Shown here: piece after piece, positions 7,072 through 14,188 of the stretch | Layout: every line of letters begins with the position of its first letter | How positions within the stretch are numbered: the stretch's first letter is position 1 | NCBI GenBank assembly: GCA_903883985.1 | Contig: CAISDD010000331.1 | Coordinates: 1 to 20,107, forward strand | Reading direction: 5' to 3' | Length of the DNA stretch: 20,107 nucleotides | Source of the DNA: an uncultured Pseudomonadota bacterium | GTDB lineage: Bacteria > Pseudomonadota > Gammaproteobacteria > Burkholderiales > Thiobacillaceae | Notes under the pieces: model-generated | Databases searched by the model: none | What the model saw: the letters and a program-made list of their open reading frames with translations, nothing else | Told to the model about the DNA's origin: nothing | Translations under genes and position numbers: made by a program

Positions 7072-7929
7072 ATGAAGCGATTCAATACACGACTAGGCAT
7101 TTTGGTGGCAATTGTATTGAGCTTGAGCGCGTGCAGCCAAAAGAAAACGGATGACGAATCCGAGGCGAAGGCGGCAGTCAGGGTAAACGGTCAGTCGATT
7201 TCTTCTGCGGAATTGAACGCCAAGGTTGGTAACTCACAACACGGTTCACTTGTGCCTATCTCGAGCGCGATCATGAAAATGACCGTAGATACAGAGTTGT
7301 TGCGTCAGGCGGCTATCCAGGAAAAGCTTGATGCGGACGTGGAGGTGCGCGCGAGCCTCGCAAATTCCAACCGTATGATTCTGGCTTCGGTTTACATCAA
7401 GAAAAAATTCTCGGCCATTGGTAGTCCAAGCGAGTCTGACATCGGCGATTTTTATAAAAAGAATCCGGAACGTTTTTCTGATCGTAAGCAATACGACATG
7501 CAGGTGTTCGGCATTCAATGCCCCCCGGATAAAGAAGCGAACGTGCTCGCCCAGTTTGCCAAGTCAAATAAGCCGGAGGCGTTCGATCAGTGGTTGACCC
7601 TGAACAATGTGCCTCACAACATCAGCCCTACTAGCGTCGCTGGAGATCAGTTGCCCGACGAGGTATTGCAGAAAATCAAAAACGTTACTGCGGGTGGAAC
7701 CGTTATCCTGGATCGCAAGGGTCAGATCAATGTGGCGTTCGTCATCAATGTGCAGAAGCAACCCGTGCCTTTGTCTGATGCCCGGAGTTCGATTGTCAAT
7801 ACCATTTCCGAAGCGCGTCAACGTGAAGTCATGAGCAACTTGATGAAGCAGCTCCACGACAAGGCGAAGATCGAGTATGTATCGCCTTTCACGGAAAGCG
7901 GTTTTTCTCCCCCCGCAACCCAGCATTAA
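7072..7929 (+). CDS. EpsD-family peptidyl-prolyl cis-trans isomerase lipoprotein
   Basis: This 285-residue protein starts with a lipoprotein signal, SLSAC with Cys21, then a SurA/PpiC-type N-terminal helical chaperone region (residues about 35-130, beginning VRVNGQSISSAELNAKVG) and a degenerate parvulin-like domain (about 140-235). The closing helix contains SDARSSIVNTISEARQREV. The layout matches EpsD-type isomerases of exopolysaccharide loci, but no polysaccharide genes are present. Placed between the surface decahemes and the MtrAB genes, it probably assists folding or outer-membrane delivery of the large cytochromes or the barrel; this is inferred from position. An N-terminal extension to 7012 was rejected because the lipoprotein signal begins at 7072. 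Confidence 0.75.
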   Translation: MKRFNTRLGILVAIVLSLSACSQKKTDDESEAKAAVRVNGQSISSAELNAKVGNSQHGSLVPISSAIMKMTVDTELLRQAAIQEKLDADVEVRASLANSNRMILASVYIKKKFSAIGSPSESDIGDFYKKNPERFSDRKQYDMQVFGIQCPPDKEANVLAQFAKSNKPEAFDQWLTLNNVPHNISPTSVAGDQLPDEVLQKIKNVTAGGTVILDRKGQINVAFVINVQKQPVPLSDARSSIVNTISEARQREVMSNLMKQLHDKAKIEYVSPFTESGFSPPATQH

Positions 7930-7963
7930 CCTCTCTGCCGCAGTTTTTTTAGCGGCGGGGTGG

Positions 7964-7992
7964 TTTAACCTTGTACTCTGATGCCGTATAGG
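7964..7992 (+). promoter_or_regulatory. Possible sigma-70 promoter before the MtrA homologue
   Basis: TTTAAC (7964-7969) and TATAGG (7987-7992) are separated by exactly 17 bp and lie 30 bp before the ATG at 8022. The -35 is poor. If real, the MtrA and MtrB genes could be expressed separately from the decahemes. Confidence 0.3.
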
Positions 7993-8021
7993 CGAACCGA
8001 ACTGAATTGGGACTAAAGCGC

Positions 8022-9098
8022 ATGTTTGAAAAACTTGTGAAATCAGGGGTGATCGGTGTCGCCCTGTTGTTCATGGCGGCCTTGTATCCCCCAGCCAGGG
8101 CGGAAGACGAGGTCAAGGCCGATGAGGTCAAGGTCGAGGAGGTCAAGGTCGAGGAGGTCAAGGTCGAGGAGGTCAAGGTCGTCGTGGAGATCGACTTGAA
8201 GAATCCGCCTCTGCCCAAGACTGTGGAGGAAAAGGCGACCCGGATCGAGCTGCTCTCGAAGCAGAAATACAAGGACGCCCAGACTTGCGTGGGCTGCAAC
8301 GATGAACAATACGAGTACCCCGTGTTCTCGCTGTTCAAGACCAAGCATGCCGTGGTTGCGGACCCTCGCAGCCCGATGGCGAACCAGCAATGCGAGAGTT
8401 GCCACGGGCCGGGCACCATGCACATCAAGGCGAAGAAGCAGGGCAAGCGCTCCGGCACGATCATCAACTTCGGCAGGAAATCCTGGGCCCCGGTCAAGGA
8501 GCAGAACGCTATGTGTCTGGCCTGCCACCAGACCCACGAGCGCATCGAATGGCGCGGCAGCAAGCACGATTTCAATGGGGTGGCCTGCACCTCCTGCCAC
8601 AAGATCCACGTGGCTCGCGACCCCATCCTGGACCGCGAGCAGCAAGTCCGCGTCTGCGCCAACTGTCACGTCGACAAGCAGGCCAAGTTCCTCCAGCTTT
8701 CCCACCACCCGGTTCGGGAAGGGCAGATGGCTTGCAGCGAATGCCATAACGTCCATGGGGAAGATGGCAGCGGACTGATGGTGAAGGCCAATACGCGGGC
8801 GAAATGCGTCTCCTGCCACGCCGAGAAGCGCGGCCCCTTCCTCTGGGAGCATGCACCCGCCGCCGAGGATTGCACCCTTTGCCACGACCCGCACGGCTCC
8901 AATCAGCCGGCCTTGCTGAAGAAGCGCGCACCGCAGTTGTGCCAGGAGTGCCATGACCCGGCAGGCCACCCAGGTGGCAGTTACGGCGGCGCCAGTCTCG
9001 CGGGCGGCAGTTTTTATCTCCAGGCCAAGGGGTGCAGCAACTGTCACTCGGCGGTGCACGGTTCGAACCACCCGGCCGGCATGACGCTGTTGCGTTGA
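8022..9098 (+). CDS. MtrA/MtoA/DmsE-family periplasmic multiheme cytochrome, first heme motif CVGCN
   Basis: This 358-residue exported protein has a signal peptide ending ARA (25-27), a repeated Glu-Val-Lys segment and a heme domain with ten CXXC sites. Nine are CXXCH (CESCH, CLACH, CTSCH, CANCH, CSECH, CVSCH, CTLCH, CQECH, CSNCH). The first is CVGCN at residues 89-93, so the proximal histidine is Asn93 (codon AAC, 8298-8300). In this family ten stacked hemes form a wire inside the MtrB barrel, joining periplasmic donors to surface decahemes. A partner MtrB gene follows after 24 bp. The histidine in FKTKHA, a likely distal ligand, is kept. I chose ATG 8022, at the signal peptide, over an upstream TTG at 8007. 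The family is secure; electron direction (Fe(II) oxidation or metal reduction) is not resolved. Confidence 0.93.
   Translation: MFEKLVKSGVIGVALLFMAALYPPARAEDEVKADEVKVEEVKVEEVKVEEVKVVVEIDLKNPPLPKTVEEKATRIELLSKQKYKDAQTCVGCNDEQYEYPVFSLFKTKHAVVADPRSPMANQQCESCHGPGTMHIKAKKQGKRSGTIINFGRKSWAPVKEQNAMCLACHQTHERIEWRGSKHDFNGVACTSCHKIHVARDPILDREQQVRVCANCHVDKQAKFLQLSHHPVREGQMACSECHNVHGEDGSGLMVKANTRAKCVSCHAEKRGPFLWEHAPAAEDCTLCHDPHGSNQPALLKKRAPQLCQECHDPAGHPGGSYGGASLAGGSFYLQAKGCSNCHSAVHGSNHPAGMTLLR
8109..8183 (+). repeat. Five 15-bp tandem units coding EVKVE-type pentapeptides
   Basis: GAGGTCAAGG-based units repeat five times, giving EVKAD, EVKVE three times and EVKVV between the signal peptide and the first heme site. 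The identical DNA units suggest recent expansion. The segment is highly charged and likely extended. It would place a flexible tether at the periplasmic entrance of the conduit. Confidence 0.8.
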
Positions 9099-9122
9099 TC
9101 GCGCCGACACCAGGACGGACAA

Positions 9123-11318
9123 ATGACCAGCCATTCCCGAAGCGTATCGAAGAAGAAGCTCATGTCTGCTAACAAACACACCCTGCTGTACACGCTGATT
9201 CTGGCCGCACTCATGCTGCCGCTCACGGCCGAGGCGGCGAAGAAATCTGATGATGGCGACGGCCCTGCTGCCTGCGACGATTGCCCCGACTACAGCGGCT
9301 GGTCCGGCTGGGTGGAAGGGGGCTTGGGCGCACAGTCGAGTGACGACGTCCACTTCGGTCGTTATATAGGCCGCGAGAGCCGGGGCGGCACGATCAATGC
9401 CGACGGCGCAGTGCGTTATCGCGCCAAGGACGGCCGCTATGCCGACCTCAAAGCGGTAGATCTCGGGCTCACCTCGCGCGACTTGCAACTGGATGGTGGC
9501 GTGCAGGGCAAGTACGGTGCAGCCTTCGAATATGACCAGATCCCCAATTACCGCATCCACGATGCTTTCACCCCCTTCCAGGGCGGCGGCACGCTTCCTG
9601 CTGGCTGGGTGGCCGGCAGCAACACCGGCGCCATGGCCGGCCTGTCGGGTGCGCTGGTGCAAACCTCGCTCAAGACTCAGCGCGATCGCACCGGGGTCAA
9701 GTTCAACTACATCCCGGTCACCGATTGGGAAGTCACTGGCTTTTTCCGCCACGAGAAGAAGGAGGGCACCCGTGACGTGGGTGCCAGCTTCGGTTTCGGC
9801 TCGATTTCCATCCTGCCGGCCCCAGTCGATTTTCAGACCGACGACTTCGGTATGACCGTAGGCTACAAGGGCCGCAAACTGCAAGGGCAACTCGTCTACA
9901 CGGGTTCGTTCTTCAAGAACGGCAATGCCGCGATCAACTTCGCCAACCCCTATTCGGTTCCGATAGGCGTGGCTACCGGTGCGATCGCCGAGTCTCCCGA
10001 CAACCAGTCGCATCAGTTAAGCGGCCTGCTGGCTTACCAACTGTCGGAGAGCACCCGCATCGGTGCGAACCTGGCCATCGGTCGCATGACCCAGAACCAG
10101 GCTTTCCTGCCCTACAGCAGCAACCCCGGGTTTGGCATGCCTTCCACTTCCAGCCTCGATGGCCGGGTGGATACGACCCAGGCCAAGTTCGACATCAGTT
10201 CACGCCCCGCCCTGCGGTGGCAACTGAATGCCAGCTACACCTACAGCAACCGCGACGACAAGACCGACGTCCATGCTTATCAGAACGTGATCACGGACGC
10301 TTATCAGAGCTATTCACCGACGTCCACTCCAGGTACGTCCGCCCCGGTCACGCGCAACAACCGGCCCTATAGTTTCGAGCAGCGTCTGTTACGCACCAGC
10401 GCGGCCTATGCCCTGTCCCAGGGGGCGAATCTCTCTGCGGGTTTCGACGATAACCAGATGAATCGCAGCTATCAGCCGGTTCAGAAGACAGACGACCGGA
10501 CGCTGTGGACCAAGCTCAAGCTGCATCCCACCGAGTCGATCGAGACTACGTTGAAGTATTCGTATTCGACCCGGGATGCCTCCGCCTATGCCACCTCCTC
10601 CCCCGCCGCAGCGTTCCAGAATTCGCTGTTCCCGGAGTCCGGCGTGGGCAATGCCAACCCCCTGATGACCGCCTTTGAATACGCGGATCGCCGCCGCAAC
10701 AAGGTGGGATTCGAGGTATCAACCAGCCCGCTACCCCAGCTCTCGCTGGATCTCAGCGTTGATTACTACCGGGACGATTACCCCAAAACGGTGCTGGGAC
10801 TGAACAATGCGAAAGGGACCAGCGTCACGCCTAGCGCCACCTATGTCTTCAGCGATCGGCTGTCTTCTTCCCTGTATTACAGCTATGAAAAACTCGATTC
10901 CGGCCAGGCCAGCAGTTACTGGATGACCGCTCCGGCCACGAGCACCCTATGGGCGGAATCCGACAGCAACCTGACCCAGACGGTGGGACTGAACCTCACC
11001 TGGAAGGCGATTCCCAAGAAGCTCGATCTGGGCGCGGATCTGGCGTATTCCGACTTTACCGGCAAGATCCACTATGTCGGCACGACCGACCTGCCGGATC
11101 TCGGCTCCAGGATGACGTCCATCGGCATCCACGGAACCTACAAGCTGAAGGATCAGCTTTCCTTGCGTGCCGGTTACCGCTACGAGAAATACAGCCAATC
11201 CGACTGGGCAGCCGCGGGTGCGGCTTCCACCCTGCCGCAACTGCTCTCGATGGGCACGGTTCCGCAGAACAGCGAAACCAGCCTGGTGACAGTTTCCTTG
11301 CGTTACGACTTCAAATAG
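9123..11318 (+). CDS. MtrB/PioB-family outer-membrane beta-barrel of decaheme conduit
   Basis: This 731-residue protein has a signal peptide (about 1-38, ending AEA), then the CXXC element characteristic of MtrB at CDDC (51-54) in ACDDCPDYSGWSGW. It continues as a long series of alternating amphipathic strands rich in Tyr, Ser and Gly, ending VSLRYDFK, as expected for a large barrel. In the family the barrel is a sheath that holds MtrA across the outer membrane. The gene follows the MtrA homologue by 24 bp, so the two are probably co-translated. ATG 9123 follows AGGA; an alternative at 9162 would shorten the signal's basic region and remains possible. The family call is strong. Confidence 0.92.
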   Translation: MTSHSRSVSKKKLMSANKHTLLYTLILAALMLPLTAEAAKKSDDGDGPAACDDCPDYSGWSGWVEGGLGAQSSDDVHFGRYIGRESRGGTINADGAVRYRAKDGRYADLKAVDLGLTSRDLQLDGGVQGKYGAAFEYDQIPNYRIHDAFTPFQGGGTLPAGWVAGSNTGAMAGLSGALVQTSLKTQRDRTGVKFNYIPVTDWEVTGFFRHEKKEGTRDVGASFGFGSISILPAPVDFQTDDFGMTVGYKGRKLQGQLVYTGSFFKNGNAAINFANPYSVPIGVATGAIAESPDNQSHQLSGLLAYQLSESTRIGANLAIGRMTQNQAFLPYSSNPGFGMPSTSSLDGRVDTTQAKFDISSRPALRWQLNASYTYSNRDDKTDVHAYQNVITDAYQSYSPTSTPGTSAPVTRNNRPYSFEQRLLRTSAAYALSQGANLSAGFDDNQMNRSYQPVQKTDDRTLWTKLKLHPTESIETTLKYSYSTRDASAYATSSPAAAFQNSLFPESGVGNANPLMTAFEYADRRRNKVGFEVSTSPLPQLSLDLSVDYYRDDYPKTVLGLNNAKGTSVTPSATYVFSDRLSSSLYYSYEKLDSGQASSYWMTAPATSTLWAESDSNLTQTVGLNLTWKAIPKKLDLGADLAYSDFTGKIHYVGTTDLPDLGSRMTSIGIHGTYKLKDQLSLRAGYRYEKYSQSDWAAAGAASTLPQLLSMGTVPQNSETSLVTVSLRYDFK

Positions 11319-11323
11319 GCGCG

Positions 11324-11469
11324 TTAACTAATGTCGCTTAACTGATTTTGTCTTCATTAAGCTGCCGGCGCAGGCCCTCATCCCCGGCCCTTCCCCCTCC
11401 GGGAGAAGGGAGAGGGCAGGGTGAGGGAGCCCGGTGGCAAACCAAATCTGTTTCGTGGCCCTACTTACC
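11324..11469. mobile_element. MITE-like repeat, copy A
   Basis: This roughly 146-bp element shares its body with 17715-17870 in the same orientation. The common core runs from CTTCATTAAGCTGCCGG through GGCCCTCATCCCCGGCCC to GGGAGAGGGCAGGGTGAGG and GAGCCCGGTGG. The ends of the better copy are imperfect inverted repeats. The CCCTCATCC / GGGTGAGGG parts can fold into a long stem. It has no coding capacity and fills most of the 199 bp between the barrel and diheme cytochrome genes, so it could affect read-through. Confidence 0.65.
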
Positions 11470-11529
11470 TTGTAGCGGCAGTGGCTGCGATTTTCCCGTG
11501 GCAGTGAGTTTTTCTGGATGGAGATGGGC

Positions 11530-12144
11530 ATGTTGAATCGGACTTTGGCGTTGATCCTGTTGTTTTCTTCGCCGCCGGCATTCGCGGGAGAGTTTAATCA
11601 GAAGTCCGAACTGGTGCAGACCTGTGGCGCCTGCCACGGCGTCGATGGGAACACGCTCCTGCCTATCGCCCCCAACCTGGCAGGCCAGGAACCCGGATAT
11701 CTTTTATACGAATTGAACGCCTACAAGACCCATAACCGCATGGATGATTTCATGGGGACTTTTGTGGACCCACTCACGGACGAGGATATTTCCAGGTTGG
11801 TGGAGTACTACAAAAAGCAGAAATTCATCCCGATGGCTTCGACGGAGTTGCCAGACCCTGTGTTGCTGGCCCAGGGCGCTTTGTTATACAAGAAGGAGAT
11901 CAAAAAGGTGGGTCTCTCCTGTGCGGATTGCCATGGCGAAAACGCGGAAGGCGTGGAGAGCCGGATATTGTTGAAGGACTTTCCGCGCCTGGCCGGACAA
12001 CCCTACGATTATCTATTCGCCAACCTGCAGCAATATGCACAACGCATGAAGCATTTCAGCATGCTGGGAATGAAAGTCGCCGCCGCATCCTTGTCGGACG
12101 ACGAGATCAAGGCCCTGGCGACTTATCTGTCCAATCTGAAATAG
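11530..12144 (+). CDS. Diheme c4-like periplasmic cytochrome c
   Basis: This 204-residue protein has a signal peptide ending AFAG (about 17-20) and two homologous cytochrome c domains with CGACH (32-36) and CADCH (131-135). Each domain has downstream methionines suited as sixth ligands (MDDFMGTF near 71-78; HFSMLGMKV near 175-183). This is the layout of cytochrome c4, a two-domain periplasmic electron carrier. As last gene of the cluster it may shuttle electrons between the inner membrane chain and the MtrA homologue; this is inferred from position. I chose ATG 11530 because GGAG at 11520-11523 is a well-spaced Shine-Dalgarno; ATG 11518 and 11524 are alternatives. Confidence 0.88.
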   Translation: MLNRTLALILLFSSPPAFAGEFNQKSELVQTCGACHGVDGNTLLPIAPNLAGQEPGYLLYELNAYKTHNRMDDFMGTFVDPLTDEDISRLVEYYKKQKFIPMASTELPDPVLLAQGALLYKKEIKKVGLSCADCHGENAEGVESRILLKDFPRLAGQPYDYLFANLQQYAQRMKHFSMLGMKVAAASLSDDEIKALATYLSNLK

Positions 12145-12288
12145 GCATTCGGCGGATAACGCCGGCTAAATGCCGCCGGCTCATCCGCCCTAAGCGGCCT
12201 TCCCTGTAGCGCAGGCATCCTTGCCTGCGTCTTTTAACAGACCAGCATTCGGCGGATAACGCCGGCCCGGCTCATCCGGCCTACGCGG
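12145..12288. repeat. Two direct copies of a palindromic intergenic repeat
   Basis: GCATTCGGCGGATAACGCCG starts at both 12145 and 12245, exactly 100 bp apart, each followed by a CGGCTCATCCG segment and CGG. It resembles the dispersed REP-like elements common between genes in proteobacteria. The pair lies between the convergent cytochrome and pyrC' genes and brackets a terminator-like hairpin. Confidence 0.75.
12210..12235 (+). terminator. Rho-independent terminator of the electron transfer cluster
   Basis: CGCAGGC (12210-12216) pairs with GCCTGCG (12223-12229) around ATCCTT and is followed by TCTTTT. It lies 66 bp after the cytochrome stop on the plus strand and between convergent genes. The GCAGGC-N6-GCCTGC core also occurs widely as a dispersed repeat, so it may serve both roles. 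Confidence 0.6.
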
Positions 12289-12292
12289 ACTC

Positions 12293-13576
12293 TCAGGCGC
12301 TACGCCGCTTGAAGTCGAGGTGTCCGTCGATGATGGTGTACGCTACCCGACCGATCATCTCCAGGCCCAGGTAGGGGCTGTTTTTCCCCAGGCTGGCGAG
12401 GTTGGTGGGGGTGACCTGCCAGGCGGCTTCCGGGTCGAACACGCACAGATCCGCGGGCCCGCCGGCGGCGATCACGCCGGCATTGACGCCCATGATGGCG
12501 GCGGGCCGATGGGTGATGTAAGCCAGGGCCCGAGCCAGAGGCAATCCGGCTTCGGTCGCCCACTTCAGAGTTAGCGGTAGCAGCAGCTCGACCCCGGTGG
12601 CACCCGGCTCGGCTTCCTGGAACGGCAGTTCCTTGGCATCTTCGTCGACCGGGGCGTGGTCGGAGCAGATCGCGTCGATCACCCCTTCTTCCAGCGCCTG
12701 TCTCAAGGCGTCTCGGTCGCGCTGGCTGCGCAGCGGCGGCACCAGATGGCAATTTGGATCGAAGTCGGCGACGTCCATCTCGGAGAGGTGTACATGGTGG
12801 ATGTTCACATCGCACGTGATGGGCAATCCGTCCTTTTTCGCCTGGCGCACCATTTCCACGCCGGCGCGGCTGGACAGGCGGCACAGATGCACACGCGCAC
12901 CGGTTTCCCGTGCCAGCAGCAGGATGGTGGCCAGCGCCACAGTTTCCGCCGGTACGGGAATAGGATGCAGCCCCAGTCGCGCGGCCACCACGCCATCGTG
13001 GGCGACCCCGTTCTTCGAGAGATGCGGGTCTTGCGGGCGTAGCCATACCGAAAAGCCGAAGGTCGCGGCATATTCCATGGCGCGCAGCAACACCTGAGTG
13101 TCGACCAGGGGTGCGTCCGCCTGGCTGAAGGCGATGCAGCCGGCTTCATGCAATTCTGCCATCTCGGTCAGGCGTTCACCCTTGAGGCTGCGGGTCAGCG
13201 CGCCCACCGGATAGACACGGGGACCTGGCATGGTGCGGGCGCGGAATTTGAGCATCTCCACCAGGCCGGGTTCGTCCAGAGGTGGGTGGGTATCCGGCGG
13301 ACAGGCCAGGCTGGTCACTCCGCCCACGGCCGCCGCATGCATCTCGGACTCCAGTCCGGCGATGTGCTCCAGCCCCGGTTCGCGCAGGCGCAAGGACAGA
13401 TCCACCAGGCCAGGACAGACGATCAGGCCGGAGGCGTCGATCACCTGATTGGCGTGGAAGTCGGTTGGCATCGTTCCCATGGCCTGGATGCGCCCGGCGG
13501 CGATATAAATATCCTGGATCGCGTCCAGTCCGCTCGCGGGATCGATGACGCGGCCATTCTTGAGGTGGATTTTCAT
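12293..13576 (-). CDS. pyrX: Dihydroorotase-like non-catalytic subunit PyrC' (PyrX)
   Basis: This 427-residue amidohydrolase-fold protein resembles type I dihydroorotase along its whole length (RVIDPASGLD near the N-terminus, CSDHAPVDED near the C-terminus). The active dihydroorotase metal site HxH is replaced: VDLSLRLREPG stands where DxHVHxREPG is expected. The later metal histidines are also lost, with LRPQDPHL in place of LHAEDP and LCRLSS in place of CHLS. This matches the inactive PyrC' of Pseudomonas, which assembles with aspartate carbamoyltransferase and is needed for its function. Its ATG overlaps the endonuclease stop by ATGA, so it is translationally coupled. A functional pyrC should exist elsewhere in the genome. 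Confidence 0.88.
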   Translation of the reverse strand: MKIHLKNGRVIDPASGLDAIQDIYIAAGRIQAMGTMPTDFHANQVIDASGLIVCPGLVDLSLRLREPGLEHIAGLESEMHAAAVGGVTSLACPPDTHPPLDEPGLVEMLKFRARTMPGPRVYPVGALTRSLKGERLTEMAELHEAGCIAFSQADAPLVDTQVLLRAMEYAATFGFSVWLRPQDPHLSKNGVAHDGVVAARLGLHPIPVPAETVALATILLLARETGARVHLCRLSSRAGVEMVRQAKKDGLPITCDVNIHHVHLSEMDVADFDPNCHLVPPLRSQRDRDALRQALEEGVIDAICSDHAPVDEDAKELPFQEAEPGATGVELLLPLTLKWATEAGLPLARALAYITHRPAAIMGVNAGVIAAGGPADLCVFDPEAAWQVTPTNLASLGKNSPYLGLEMIGRVAYTIIDGHLDFKRRSA

Positions 13577-14188
13577 GGTTCGATCCCAACCAGAATAAGC
13601 GGTACAGCAGGCACACCTCTTCCTTGCCTGACAACGTTATAAAGTTCTCCCTCGTAGTACGGCACGCCTGAACTCATTTGGGTTTGCAATGACTTCATAG
13701 GGAGTATTTCGATGCCAACATCAATTTGATCGCCGATGTAGAAGGCAAGATGCTTGACAAAAAGATCGTAAGCAACAAAAGAATATTTTCCGAACTGCAC
13801 CTCCACCGCTACGCGATCTTTAACAAAATCCGTCTGATTGTAGCTGTAAATTGCAGCAGCCCCAGAGGCTTGAATTTCGTGTTTTTGCTCTTTGGGCGAC
13901 ATGGTTAATGTCTTTCGAATAAGGCGAGCATCTTTAGTAACCCAATAGCTCACTCGGCTCTCATGCCAGTGCTTCCCTCCAAGCATAGTCTTGAAGGTTC
14001 GATTCATCTCGACTGGACTAAAAAACACCTTGCCCTTTGTGCGTTTCTCTTCGGATACCTTGTTTTTACAAGCCTGCGCATCTACGGCGGAAATCACCTC
14101 TTGAATTTCTTGCCATAGCCCAGGTTTGTGAACAAGTAAAAACTCAAGCCCATTGAGATGTGAATAGGTTTCAATGATTTTCATGGTT
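13568..14188. repeat. 13-bp direct repeat at the endonuclease and pyrC' start codons
   Basis: On the minus strand AACCATGAAAATC occurs at 14188-14176, spanning the endonuclease start, and at 13580-13568, spanning the pyrC' start, 608 bp apart. The copies bracket exactly the endonuclease reading frame. They could mark the junction at which the gene was inserted, or be coincidence of two MKI starts with similar context. Confidence 0.5.
13573..14184 (-). CDS. BstYI/BglII-family type II restriction endonuclease
   Basis: This 203-residue protein closely resembles R.BstYI as I recall it, which has about the same length and cuts RGATCY; BglII (AGATCT) is a related enzyme. The signature is SYNQTDFVKDRVAVEVQFGK (114-133) with Asp119, Glu128 and Gln130 in the D-X9-E-X-Q spacing of the BglII catalytic residues, followed by the conserved end EGELYNVVRQGRGVPAVPL. 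It should cleave double-stranded DNA at an RGATCY-like site unless methylated. The start overlaps the methyltransferase end by 14 bp and the stop overlaps pyrC'. Base composition is visibly more AT-rich than the flanking pyr genes, indicating horizontal acquisition. Exact specificity is inferred. Confidence 0.88.
   Translation of the reverse strand: MKIIETYSHLNGLEFLLVHKPGLWQEIQEVISAVDAQACKNKVSEEKRTKGKVFFSPVEMNRTFKTMLGGKHWHESRVSYWVTKDARLIRKTLTMSPKEQKHEIQASGAAAIYSYNQTDFVKDRVAVEVQFGKYSFVAYDLFVKHLAFYIGDQIDVGIEILPMKSLQTQMSSGVPYYEGELYNVVRQGRGVPAVPLILVGIEP

Noticed and set aside
7937..7956. Terminator after the isomerase gene (GCCGC, T-run, GCGGC)
   Set aside because: The T run is in the loop rather than after the stem, and the stem is only 5 bp.
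8043..10013. 656-codon open frame antisense to the MtrA and MtrB homologues
   Set aside because: It is a mirror of high-GC coding sequence in a shadow frame, with low-complexity Asp/Leu repeats opposite the EVKVE units and no recognisable domain.
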